From NCBI GenBank assembly GCA_021413965.1, contig JAIOPI010000016.1, positions 1 to 49,450 of the forward strand: a DNA stretch of 49,450 nt. The letters run 5' to 3'. The translations under genes and the position numbers were made by a program. The notes under the pieces are model-generated. The model worked only from the letters and a program-made list of their open reading frames with translations. It was not told the origin of the DNA and ran no database searches. The DNA comes from Lentisphaerota bacterium (GTDB taxonomy: Bacteria; Verrucomicrobiota; Kiritimatiellia; UBA8416; JAIOPI01). Each line of letters starts with the position of its first letter. Positions within the stretch are counted from its first letter, which is position 1. Positions 8,010-16,721 of the stretch are shown piece after piece.

Positions 8010-10370
8010 TCACCGCGCCGGAAGCCAGCCATCCGCCAGCAACTGCCCGTCCACGCTGACCGCATAGCCGCGCTCCTGGCGCTCCACCACCACGGCCAGG
8101 TCACGTCCCGCATACGGCAGCCGCGCATCCATCCGCTTCCACGCCGTCGGCAGGCAGGGACTGAAGCGCAGCCCGCCCGGCTCCGCCCATGCCCCCAGCA
8201 TGGACTGGTACACGTTGCGCACCGCCACCGCAATGGTCCCCGAGAAGAACGTGTCGCCGCCCTCGCCTTCGCGGCCGGGCGCGCCCTTGTAAACATTGAC
8301 GACCGCGTATGGCGCGCTGCGGGAGGCCGCAATGGGATGCCGCACCTGATCGTACGGCAGCAGATACTCCATCACGTCAAAGCACAGGTCCCCCTCGCCC
8401 GCCACCGCCAGCGCCCGCGCCAGGAAGCCATGGCAGCCATGGTTGTAGCAGGTCCCGTTCTCGCCGAGCCCCGGCGGCAGGTCGCCGCTGCCGATGCGCC
8501 CCAGTCCGTCCACCGGCGGATGGCCCAGCGCAGGCGTGAAAAGCGGGTAGCCATGCGGCGTGCGGATCCCGCGCAGGCGTGCGAGCAGCGCCGGCAACTC
8601 CGCCGGCTCAAAAACGCCGGCGATGATGCCGAATGCGTTCACCGGAACATTGAAGCGCACCTGCCCGTCCGGATCACGGTCCGAGAAGAACCAGCAGCCC
8701 CGGTCAGAAAACACGCCGTTCAAGTAGCCCAGCGGGTTCAGCGCGTGCTGGCGGATGCGGCCGCGCATCTCGTCCGCCGCGCGCAGGCACGCCGCGGGCT
8801 CGGGCAATCCCACCCCCCCCGCGCCGAGATGCTGCCGCAACTGCGCCGCCTGCCGCAGGCAGTAGATCAGATGGCAGCTCACCATCACGCTCTCCCCCCG
8901 CCCCTCCAGCCCGGCGCGGTTGGCCGAGTCGTTCCAGTCGCCTTCAAGGATCTTGCACAGTCCGTGCTCGCCGATGTTCGCCGGCGTCAGGTAGTAGTTC
9001 AGCAGGCGCCCGAGGTGATCCAGCACCGTGGTTGTCGAGTCGGAATCGAGAAACGGCAGCGTCTCGTTGAGCAGCGCAAAGTCGCGGTTCTGGCACACGT
9101 ACTCGTAGACCATCTCCCAGACCCACAGCCCCGAATCCACATAGGGCCGCGCGTCATGCCGTCCGTGGCGGCCGTCCGTCGAGTACTGGCGCACGAACCA
9201 GCCGTCGGCACGCTCGGTCTCCAGGATCTCCAGGATCGTGCGCCGGACTTCGGCGGGATACCAGGCCGCGGGACCGGTGTAGTCCTGCGCCGTGTCTCGC
9301 ACGCCGCGCATGTTGCTCGGCCAGCCGCGCCGCAGCACGAGCTGCTGCTGCAGGCTCAGGTATTCGTTTATGTAGCGCGTAAAGGCCGCGTCCGGCGTGC
9401 GCACGGCCGCGCGCGTCAGGAGCTTGTGCTTGTGCGCCGCCACCGCCGCCATCTCGGCATCGAGCTGCCCCAGCGTCTCCTGCAGCATCGCCACGGGGTT
9501 CACGTCGTCGGCAAGCACCATGCGGCACTGCCAGCTGGCGCCCGGCGCCAGGCGCACCGTGGACGCGAAGGCCACGAAGAGCGGATAGCCATAGGTGTCC
9601 GACGTGCGCGCGGCGGGCCACGCCCGCCATTCCTTGAGGGCCGCCGGCCACTCGCGCGTGCCGCGCCCGACGAACCCCGCCGCATCGAAACTCAGCCGCT
9701 CGAAATCCGTGTCCGTCACCAGCCGCAGGGCGCGCCGCTGCTCCGGCCGGCCGGCCGGGCTGCCCATGCCCATGCGTACGCTGCGCGTGGCGGCGTCATA
9801 GGAGCAGGTCTGGAAGAGCCAAGGCATGTCCCACGCCGCGGCCTGCGTGGCCGTCAGCCAGGGCGTCAAACGCGGCATCACCACCACCTCGCGCGGCGTG
9901 GACCCGGTGTTGGTCACCGTCATGCGCAACGCCGCGGCCACCACCCGGCTCAACGTGGCCATCTCCGTCTTGACCACGAGGCCGGCACGCTTGACCGTCC
10001 ACACCGCTTTCTCCGGATACCAGCGGCACTCAAACTCGCCCGCCACTTCCGCCGTGACCACATCGTCAGCCAGCGGCCCCCGGAAGTTGGTGAACGCCGA
10101 CGCCGCCTCGCCGTCCGGCAGAAGGAAGCACTGCCACGGCGGCGTGTCATGCTCGGCATTGGCGCGCAGCCAGTACATGCCGCCCGGCGGATTCTCCTGC
10201 AGGTAACTCTTGCCGTTGTGATGCACGCGCCAGAACAGGCGCTCATCCCCCAGGATGTGATCCCATTCCCGCGGCAAGTGATAGCGCTGCACGCTGAAGC
10301 CCGCAAAATCCGTCGTGAACTGCCCCAACCCGCCAAGTGAAAGCGATTCCAATGTGCTCATGGGGGGCAT
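8010..10370 (-). CDS. GH94-type glycoside phosphorylase (cellobiose/chitobiose phosphorylase family)
   Basis: About 786 residues, the usual GH94 size. These enzymes split beta-linked disaccharides or oligosaccharides with phosphate. An N-terminal beta-sandwich (about 1-260: QRYHLPREWDHILGDERLFWRVHHNG) precedes the (alpha/alpha)6 barrel. Barrel motifs are RDTAQDYTG, KILEGDWNDSAN near residue 478 (Asp of GDWND is the family's general acid) and YNHGCHGFLARALAV. The phosphate loop usually written TGTA reads FFSGTIAV. Substrate cannot be told; cellobiose, cellodextrin, laminaribiose or chitobiose enzymes all fit. Starts at 10370 or 10361 are both possible; neither has a clear ribosome site. No signal peptide, so cytoplasmic. 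Confidence 0.85.
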   Translation of the reverse strand: MPPMSTLESLSLGGLGQFTTDFAGFSVQRYHLPREWDHILGDERLFWRVHHNGKSYLQENPPGGMYWLRANAEHDTPPWQCFLLPDGEAASAFTNFRGPLADDVVTAEVAGEFECRWYPEKAVWTVKRAGLVVKTEMATLSRVVAAALRMTVTNTGSTPREVVVMPRLTPWLTATQAAAWDMPWLFQTCSYDAATRSVRMGMGSPAGRPEQRRALRLVTDTDFERLSFDAAGFVGRGTREWPAALKEWRAWPAARTSDTYGYPLFVAFASTVRLAPGASWQCRMVLADDVNPVAMLQETLGQLDAEMAAVAAHKHKLLTRAAVRTPDAAFTRYINEYLSLQQQLVLRRGWPSNMRGVRDTAQDYTGPAAWYPAEVRRTILEILETERADGWFVRQYSTDGRHGRHDARPYVDSGLWVWEMVYEYVCQNRDFALLNETLPFLDSDSTTTVLDHLGRLLNYYLTPANIGEHGLCKILEGDWNDSANRAGLEGRGESVMVSCHLIYCLRQAAQLRQHLGAGGVGLPEPAACLRAADEMRGRIRQHALNPLGYLNGVFSDRGCWFFSDRDPDGQVRFNVPVNAFGIIAGVFEPAELPALLARLRGIRTPHGYPLFTPALGHPPVDGLGRIGSGDLPPGLGENGTCYNHGCHGFLARALAVAGEGDLCFDVMEYLLPYDQVRHPIAASRSAPYAVVNVYKGAPGREGEGGDTFFSGTIAVAVRNVYQSMLGAWAEPGGLRFSPCLPTAWKRMDARLPYAGRDLAVVVERQERGYAVSVDGQLLADGWLPAR

Positions 10371-10488
10371 GCCGTACCACAATCCGCCCCCAATATCCAG
10401 CAGTTCGCTAGCCCCCGGGCTTGCCCTCCCGCGCTCCCGGCAGGCTTGCCCCGCTGGAGCGCCCGTTCCAGCCACGGCGAGATGGACA

Positions 10489-10518
10489 TTGCAGCCGACA
10501 TGGTCAGTATCGTAATTT
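10489..10518 (+). promoter_or_regulatory. Candidate sigma70 promoter of the NHL gene run
   Basis: TTGCAG (10489-10494), 18-bp spacer, TAATTT (10513-10518). Predicted start near 10525 gives a leader of about 88 nt; AGGAG at 10600-10604 precedes the ATG at 10613. It is the only AT-rich patch between the divergent GH94 and NHL genes. Confidence 0.5.
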
Positions 10519-10612
10519 GGACCCCTCAGGCGGGATGCCGCGAGTACCCCACGCCATCCCCACCCGCGACCGCGCGTGGCGCGTTTCTTCAGGCCGTATA
10601 GGAGAACAGACC

Positions 10613-12334
10613 ATGAGTGCGAAAAACATGTGGTACGGCGCGCACGCGCTGGCCCTCGTCCTGGCCCTGACCCACGCCCCGCCTGCCCGAGCCGAAATGG
10701 CGCAGGATCACTGGTACCTGGCCGACCACTGGAGTTCCAAAGGCAGCACCGAAGGCAAGATGACCACCCCCCAGGGGCTCGCCCTGGGCACCAACGGCTG
10801 GCTCTACATCGCGGACGATCTCAACCGCGTCCATGTCTGGGATACCAAAACCGGATTGTTTGTGGCGCGCTGGGGGTCCGCGGGTAGTGCCAACGGCCAG
10901 TTCAACCACCCCGTGGATTGCGCCATCGATGCCGACGGCAATGTCTATGTGCTCGAACAACGGGGCCACCGCGTTCAAGTGTTCAGCCCAACCGGCCAGT
11001 ACCTTCGCAAATGGGGGGCCTCGGGCTCGGCGGATGGACAGTTTGGCGTGGCGTGGAGCCTGGACATCGGACCGGATAACCTCGTGTATGTGGCCGACGG
11101 CAGCAATCATCGCATCCAGGTTTTTGACACGCAGGGAAATTTCATCCGCAAGTGGGGCGAGGAAGGCACCCTGCCCGGCCAGTTTGATATCATCCTCCTT
11201 TATGTAGATGCGGCCCCCGACGGCCTGGTGTACGTGAATGCGTCTTTGCGCAATCAGGTGTTCCGGCCGGATGGCACATTTGTCCGTGAGTTCAGCATCC
11301 AGGATGCGTTGTCACCTTCCGGCAGCATCCCCATCGGTGACGATGGCCTGATTTTCAAGTGCGCCAGCGACATTGTCGTCTGTGATCTCTTTGGAAATGC
11401 GCTCACCACGATCACAGCCGGCAAGGGGCTGCTCGAACCCGATTCATTTGATCCCTCACCCGTCCCGACCATCCGGACCAGCCCGGTCGACGTGGCCCAG
11501 GGCCCTGACGGCACGCTCTACGCCTCGTCGGTCGAATACCAGATCCTCGTCTACCGCCGCGGCTACCGCACCATGGATACCAACGCCGTGCCGCGCCCGG
11601 CCATCTTGCGCGCGGAGCAGCGCTCCGGCACCGGATTGGTCGATCTCGATTTCATGGTGCACGATGGCGACAGCCCCACCGCCCATGCCGCCGTCCTGGG
11701 CCTGGTCGATGGCGCCGATGATCTCGCCCACATTCTGCCCCTCTCCTCGCTGGCGGAAGGCACAGCGTCGAATGTGAATGCGCTCGTGCCGACCGGCACG
11801 CCGCTGCATCTCACATGGAATGCCGCCGCGGACTGGGACGCCGAAATTGGCCAGATCGCGTTCCGTGTCCTCGCCAACGACGGACGCAACCTGCTCGGCT
11901 TTCATTTCCTCACCATCCCCGCCAACGGGTCCAACGCGCTGCTTACCATCAGCCAATCCCCCGTGACAGCCAAGGATCTGCTCGACTGCTGGCACTGGCT
12001 CGTGGCCACCGGCGATCCTGAAATTTCGCTGGCCTCCGGCGTCGTCTACGGCGTGAAGGCGCCCTACGCCAACGCGGCCCTGGCCAGTGGCCGCCAAACC
12101 ACGGAGTCGGGCCTCGCGTTCCTCTTCGACCGCTTGCACGTGCGGGCCGCCACGCCGGCGGAGGTCGCGCAGGCACGCGAGGGCAGTACCCCGGGTGTCG
12201 TCCACCAGTGGGCCCCGATCAACCAGATTGGCAACCTGCCGCAAAGCGTGAACACCTATGCCTTTGACACCGCGGATTTGCGCCCGGCTCCCGATCTTGA
12301 TGATTACGCCTGGTGGGTGGTGCCGCTGCCCTGA
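10613..12334 (+). CDS. Secreted NHL-repeat protein with a PVC-type C-terminal module
   Basis: 573 residues. Signal peptide 1-28 (hydrophobic ALALVLALTHAPPARA). Residues about 45-320 form NHL beta-propeller blades, each with a PQGLALGTNGWLYIADDLNRV-like core and repeated RKWG(A/E)xGxxxGQF strands. From about 340 a separate region reads VDLDFMVHDGDSPTAHAAVLG, LTWNAAADWDAEIGQIAFRVLANDGRN and ends SVNTYAFDTADL. I recall this module from verrucomicrobial secreted proteins, with unknown role. AGGAG lies 8 bp before the ATG. It is first of three plus-strand secreted-protein genes. Extracellular binding is likely; no catalytic residues are recognised. Confidence 0.85.
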   Translation: MSAKNMWYGAHALALVLALTHAPPARAEMAQDHWYLADHWSSKGSTEGKMTTPQGLALGTNGWLYIADDLNRVHVWDTKTGLFVARWGSAGSANGQFNHPVDCAIDADGNVYVLEQRGHRVQVFSPTGQYLRKWGASGSADGQFGVAWSLDIGPDNLVYVADGSNHRIQVFDTQGNFIRKWGEEGTLPGQFDIILLYVDAAPDGLVYVNASLRNQVFRPDGTFVREFSIQDALSPSGSIPIGDDGLIFKCASDIVVCDLFGNALTTITAGKGLLEPDSFDPSPVPTIRTSPVDVAQGPDGTLYASSVEYQILVYRRGYRTMDTNAVPRPAILRAEQRSGTGLVDLDFMVHDGDSPTAHAAVLGLVDGADDLAHILPLSSLAEGTASNVNALVPTGTPLHLTWNAAADWDAEIGQIAFRVLANDGRNLLGFHFLTIPANGSNALLTISQSPVTAKDLLDCWHWLVATGDPEISLASGVVYGVKAPYANAALASGRQTTESGLAFLFDRLHVRAATPAEVAQAREGSTPGVVHQWAPINQIGNLPQSVNTYAFDTADLRPAPDLDDYAWWVVPLP

Positions 12335-12371
12335 CCCGGCCTCAGAACCACGTGCCCGCCAGCTCCGCACG

Positions 12372-15300
12372 ATGCGCTCGAAGACCATAGCGTGGAGTCC
12401 AAAGCGACCCGCCTGGGGCGGCCTGCTCCTCGTGGCGCTCGCCACCCTCGCCACCGGCGCGCCCTCCGGGCCCACCCCGCGCGCCTCCGTGCAATTCACC
12501 CAATCCTCCAGCCCCGCCGACGTCCTCAGCCAGTCGGTCACCGTGACCACCCCCGCCTCGGTCACGACGCAGGTGGCGCCCCCGCAGTACCGCAACTACC
12601 GATTCATCCACTGGACCATCAACGGGACGCGCGCGAACGATTTCCTCGGCGTCGCGCTCAACCCGGTCGCCCTGACGCTGTACGAGGACACGGCCGCCGT
12701 CGCCACGTACCAATTGCGCAGCCTCGATGCCGACGCGGATCGCGTGAACGATTGGTATGAACGCTACTATCTGGGCGACACCAGTTTCCCCGCCGACTCT
12801 GACGATGACCTCGATGGCGCCGGTCTGCGCACGGAATATGAACGGGGCTGGCACCCGCGCATCGCCGATAGCACGCGTCCAGGCGGCGTATCGCAGCGTG
12901 ACAGTGTCACGCTGACGTTCCTGCGTGCCTCCGGCTACACCTACACCGAGCGCAGCGAACCCAATGGCGTGCTCCCCACCGCCAACCTCACCTTGCCTGG
13001 TGGCGCCCGGGTAACCACCCTCGAGGCCCCCGGCTTCTACGGGCAATTCGCCTTCGGCCAGTGGTCCCTGAATGGCGTCCGCCAAGCGGACGCCCTGGGA
13101 ACCGCGCGGACGCAAGTCTCGCTGACGGTGACCACGGACACGCAGCTCGTGGCCCTCTACCTGCCACGCGTGCTTGACGGCAACGCCAACGGCGCCGCGG
13201 ACTGGTTCGAGTGGCGCTACACCGGCGCGCTGCAACCGGACAGCGGACAGGATTCGGACGGGGATGGCGCCGACCTGCGCCGCGAGTACGGGCTCGCCAC
13301 GAACCCGCATGTGGCCGACAACCTGCACGCGGGTGGCGTCTCGGCGCGGGATTCACGCCCCCTGACGTTCAGCCGCGAGGCCTTGCGCGCCTACCAGATC
13401 ACGAGTCTCCCCGCCGGCGTGCTCGACAGCCTGCAGGGCCTGGTATCCACCGGCACCGTGATCACCACCCCGGAGGCGCCACCCATGCTCAACGTCTACG
13501 CCTTCGGATTCTGGTCGGCAAATGGCGAGCGGCAAGCCGACGCGCTCGGGCAGGCGCTGAGTCAGGTGTCGTGTGTCGTCACCCAGGACCTGCTGCTGGA
13601 AGCACACTACTTTGAGCGCATTGCCGATGAGGATACCGACGGCGTGGCGGACTGGTTCGAATGGCGTTATGCCGATGGCCCCACGACCTCACCCGAGTCC
13701 AACCCGGATGGCGACGGCGCCACGCTGCGCGAGGAATACCGCCAGGGCTGGCACCCACACATTCTGGACGTCAATTGGACCGGGGGATGCTCGGCGCGCG
13801 ATTCCGGCCTCGCGACGCTCAACCTGCAAATGTTCGAGCGCCTTGAGTATGCCCTGCAAGACGGCGTACTCACGAACGTCTTCACCTTCTGGCCCGCGCC
13901 CGTCACTGGCCGCCATTTCGGCACCAACAGTGCGCCCGCCTTGGGCGACTGGGACCACGACGGTGATTGGGATCTCTTCGTTGGCACGGATGGCCAACCC
14001 CTCGCGGTTTTTGAAAATGTCGGGTCCGCGCACACGCTGGATTTTGTGGACCGCTCAGCGGCCTTCGTCGCGCTTGGCATCATGGGCGATCCGGAGCAGA
14101 CCCCCACGTATCGATATCCCGCCCTGGGCGATTGGAATGGCGACGGCGCCGCGGATCTCGCGCTGGGTGCCACCGACGGCACCGTCCGCCTGCTGGCCTC
14201 CGCCGCTCAGTTTACAGGTGCCGTCACCGGCGACGAATTCACCCTGGCCGTCGGCGCCGCTCACGCCGTCCCCGCACTCGGCGATATCAATGGCGACACC
14301 TTCCCCGATCTCCTCGTGGTCACCGGCGACGGTGACTCCCACCTCTATCTCAATAGTGGCACGCCCGGCGCGCCCTTCTCCACGGCCAGCGTCATCCATC
14401 ACTGGCTGCCCGCTGTGATCCCCGGGGCCTGTGGGCTGGCCCTGCAGGACATTACGTTCGACGGCGTCACCGACGTCGTCGCGTCGGACCAGGACGGTCG
14501 CATCTGGGAATTCCACGGGGACGGTCTGGGCCACTATGCCCTGATCAGCAAGGTCTGGGCAGGATCGGGTAATGGCTTTGCACCGCGCTTGACCGCCAGC
14601 CTGGCCGACCTCGACGACGATGGGGACGTGGACGCCATTGCCGGATTCCAGGGCGGCGGTCTGCTCTGTCTGCGTGATCCCCGCGTTGGCATTCCAACGG
14701 GCATGCAGGCCAGCGGCGCGGCCGATGCCATCCTCGTCACCTGGGCGCCGGATCGCCAGTATCGCGTGATGGGCTATTATCTCTATCGGGCCACTTCACC
14801 CGATGGGCCGTTCGAGCGGATCGCCGGCGGCAACATCCTGCGCGTTCCCGGCTACACCGACACCAACGTCGTGCCGGGCGTGACGTACCACTATTACGCC
14901 ACGTCGCTGGCCTCGGCCCGACTGCCCGGCTTCAGCACCCCGCGCCTGCGAGAAAGTGATCCGTCGCGGATCGTCAGCGCGACCGCCGGAAGCATCGCCA
15001 TCTGGATGCCTGACTACCAGGCGGCGCCGGGAACAACCGCCGTCCTGCGCCTGAGTGTGGTTCCCGCCACCGGCCTCGCGGGTGAGAACCTGCTACTCGG
15101 CATCACCTACGATCCAAACGTGCTGACACCAGCCGCTCAAGCGGGTCAGGGGAGCACCGTGTGGCGCACGCCCCTCACCGAAGACGTGGCCTTTACGGAC
15201 AATGGGCTCAGCGCCAGTGGCGAGCTAATCATTCGCGGTTCCGCAGGGACCGTGATCGGCAATGGCCACCTGTTCGACGTTCACTTTGTCGTGGCAACCA

Positions 15301-15620
15301 ACGCCCCCATGGGCACCGCGTGCACAAACCGCTTCAGCGCGGCAACCCTGTACAGCGCCGCCGGACAGGCACTCGCCGTGGACGCCGCCGATGTGGCCGT
15401 CTTCACCGTGGCCATGACCTATTTCCTGGGCGATGGCAACGGCGACGGGGTGCTGGATATGAGCGACCATGAATTCCTGATGGCGCTGCTGCAGCGGGAC
15501 GCGCGCGCACCGACGACGCAGGAATTGGCCGCGCTAGACCTCGACGGAAACGGGCGGCTGGAGACCCAGGACATCCCGCTGCACTTGCGCCTCATTCACG
15601 GCGAATCCATCAATCCCTGA
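12372..15620 (+). CDS. Secreted modular protein: three tandem 150-residue repeats, FG-GAP, fn3, cohesin-like and dockerin-like domains
   Basis: 1082 residues. An N-terminal hydrophobic segment (16-30) ending ATGA is a likely signal peptide. Residues about 37-485 are three tandem copies of a module pairing a beta-domain (FxxWxxNGxRxxDxLG) with a calcium-type stretch (DWFEWRY, SDGDGADLRREY, GWHPxIxD, GGxSxRDS). About 515-770 is an FG-GAP/VCBS propeller (GDWDHDGDWDLFVG, GDWNGDGAADLALG, GDINGDTFPDLLV). About 775-868 is fibronectin-III-like. About 870-1010 is cohesin-like (TAVLRLSVVPATGLAGENLLLGITYDPNVL). The last 65 residues resemble a dockerin with two Ca loops (GDGNGDGVLDMSDHEF, LDLDGNGRLETQDI). 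ATG 12372 gives the signal peptide; the frame continues upstream into the NHL gene. It is 37 bp after the NHL gene and 5 bp before the next. Confidence 0.82.
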   Translation: MRSKTIAWSPKRPAWGGLLLVALATLATGAPSGPTPRASVQFTQSSSPADVLSQSVTVTTPASVTTQVAPPQYRNYRFIHWTINGTRANDFLGVALNPVALTLYEDTAAVATYQLRSLDADADRVNDWYERYYLGDTSFPADSDDDLDGAGLRTEYERGWHPRIADSTRPGGVSQRDSVTLTFLRASGYTYTERSEPNGVLPTANLTLPGGARVTTLEAPGFYGQFAFGQWSLNGVRQADALGTARTQVSLTVTTDTQLVALYLPRVLDGNANGAADWFEWRYTGALQPDSGQDSDGDGADLRREYGLATNPHVADNLHAGGVSARDSRPLTFSREALRAYQITSLPAGVLDSLQGLVSTGTVITTPEAPPMLNVYAFGFWSANGERQADALGQALSQVSCVVTQDLLLEAHYFERIADEDTDGVADWFEWRYADGPTTSPESNPDGDGATLREEYRQGWHPHILDVNWTGGCSARDSGLATLNLQMFERLEYALQDGVLTNVFTFWPAPVTGRHFGTNSAPALGDWDHDGDWDLFVGTDGQPLAVFENVGSAHTLDFVDRSAAFVALGIMGDPEQTPTYRYPALGDWNGDGAADLALGATDGTVRLLASAAQFTGAVTGDEFTLAVGAAHAVPALGDINGDTFPDLLVVTGDGDSHLYLNSGTPGAPFSTASVIHHWLPAVIPGACGLALQDITFDGVTDVVASDQDGRIWEFHGDGLGHYALISKVWAGSGNGFAPRLTASLADLDDDGDVDAIAGFQGGGLLCLRDPRVGIPTGMQASGAADAILVTWAPDRQYRVMGYYLYRATSPDGPFERIAGGNILRVPGYTDTNVVPGVTYHYYATSLASARLPGFSTPRLRESDPSRIVSATAGSIAIWMPDYQAAPGTTAVLRLSVVPATGLAGENLLLGITYDPNVLTPAAQAGQGSTVWRTPLTEDVAFTDNGLSASGELIIRGSAGTVIGNGHLFDVHFVVATNAPMGTACTNRFSAATLYSAAGQALAVDAADVAVFTVAMTYFLGDGNGDGVLDMSDHEFLMALLQRDARAPTTQELAALDLDGNGRLETQDIPLHLRLIHGESINP

Positions 15621-15625
15621 CTCCT

Positions 15626-16600
15626 ATGAAATGCAGCCGACATCCGTGGGGCATGCTGGTCCTGATCGCGACGCTCGCTGGCGCCGGGACCACGGCCGCC
15701 GCTCATGAAGTGAGCGCCGCCGACGTCGAGGGCCAACCCGGCGAAGTCGCGACGGTGGACATCCTGATTGACTCGGCGGCGGGCGTCGCCGCCGCCGATG
15801 TGCAGCTCAATTTCGACCCCAACCTGCTGACGGTCGTCGGCGTCACCAACGCCCCGGGCACTCCGGGCGACGAGTTTGAGCATTCGGCTGAGGCCGATGA
15901 CGGCACTGTCTTCATCCGCGTGTATCGGGCGCGCGCCCTGGCGTCCGGCAGCGGATCCCTGGCATCCGTGCAGGTGCGCGTAAATCCAGGCGCCCCGCCG
16001 GGTATGGCGTCGCCGCTCGTCATCGCACGCCGCAGCCTGGCCTCCGAATTCGGCGCCGACCTGGCCTGGCAGGAGCCCGTGAGTGAACGCCATGGCACCT
16101 TCTGGGTCGTGTTTTCCCGCCAGCAGGACCGCGACGGAGACGGGCTCAGCGACTACGAGGAGCAGATGCTCAACGGTTCACGCGACTACGCCCCCACCCA
16201 GGGGGATACCGATGTGGCCAATCCGGACTCCGACGGCGATGGCATGCGAGACGGATGGGAAGCACGCCACGGCTTGAACCCTCTGGCCAACGATGCCGCC
16301 GGGGATGATGACGGCGACGGCTATGCCAATGCGGACGAATGCATCGCCGGTACAGACCCCCAGCAAGCCCACAGCCTGCCGCGCGTTGCCGGCGTGGCGA
16401 CGGCCGGCACCAACAGCCGCTTCGTCCTGCAATGGGACTCCGTCACCAATCGCCGCTACACGGTGCTCTGCGTCACGAACCTGAGCGAGCCGTGGCGGCC
16501 CATCTATGCCGTCTCCGGCAACGACCAGCCGCTCGCGTACACCAACGACATCGCCACGGATCGCGCGCGCTACTATCGGCTCATGTTCGACCTCGAATGA
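15626..16600 (+). CDS. Secreted cohesin-like/thrombospondin-3-repeat protein
   Basis: 324 residues. Signal peptide about 1-27 (GMLVLIATLAGAGTTAAA). Residues about 30-150 are cohesin-like: EVATVDILIDSAAGVAAADV followed by LNFDPNLLTVVGVT. Residues about 165-245 carry Asp-rich calcium repeats of thrombospondin type 3 (DRDGDGLSDYEEQM, NPDSDGDGMRDGWEARHGLNP, DDDGDGYANADE). The C-terminal 75 residues (SRFVLQWDSVTNRRYTV, WRPIYAV, ARYYRLMFDLE) match the beta-sandwich end domain frequent in Verrucomicrobia and Kiritimatiellota. It begins 5 bp after the cohesin/dockerin gene, so the two are almost surely cotranscribed. A possible partner for the upstream dockerin-like domain (inference). Confidence 0.82.
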   Translation: MKCSRHPWGMLVLIATLAGAGTTAAAHEVSAADVEGQPGEVATVDILIDSAAGVAAADVQLNFDPNLLTVVGVTNAPGTPGDEFEHSAEADDGTVFIRVYRARALASGSGSLASVQVRVNPGAPPGMASPLVIARRSLASEFGADLAWQEPVSERHGTFWVVFSRQQDRDGDGLSDYEEQMLNGSRDYAPTQGDTDVANPDSDGDGMRDGWEARHGLNPLANDAAGDDDGDGYANADECIAGTDPQQAHSLPRVAGVATAGTNSRFVLQWDSVTNRRYTVLCVTNLSEPWRPIYAVSGNDQPLAYTNDIATDRARYYRLMFDLE

Positions 16601-16670
16601 GGCGCGCGCAATCCGGGCGGCGCTTCTCGACGCCCGCAGGCCGTCGCACGATCCCATCCCACCGAATTGG

Positions 16671-16700
16671 TTGCGGCCACCGCCCGGGCTAGGCTATGCT
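16671..16700 (+). promoter_or_regulatory. Candidate sigma70 promoter of the phosphohexomutase pair
   Basis: TTGCGG (16671-16676), 18-bp spacer, TATGCT (16695-16700). Predicted start near 16707 puts AAGGA (16713-16717) and the ATG (16722) just inside the message. Confidence 0.5.
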
Positions 16701-16721
16701 GCGCGAAACTTTAAGGATGCT

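Noticed and set aside
7863..10340. Plus-strand open frame of 825 codons opposite the GH94 gene
   Set aside because: Translation is Arg/His/Pro/Ala-rich with no motif; it is the antisense shadow of a clear enzyme in GC-rich DNA.
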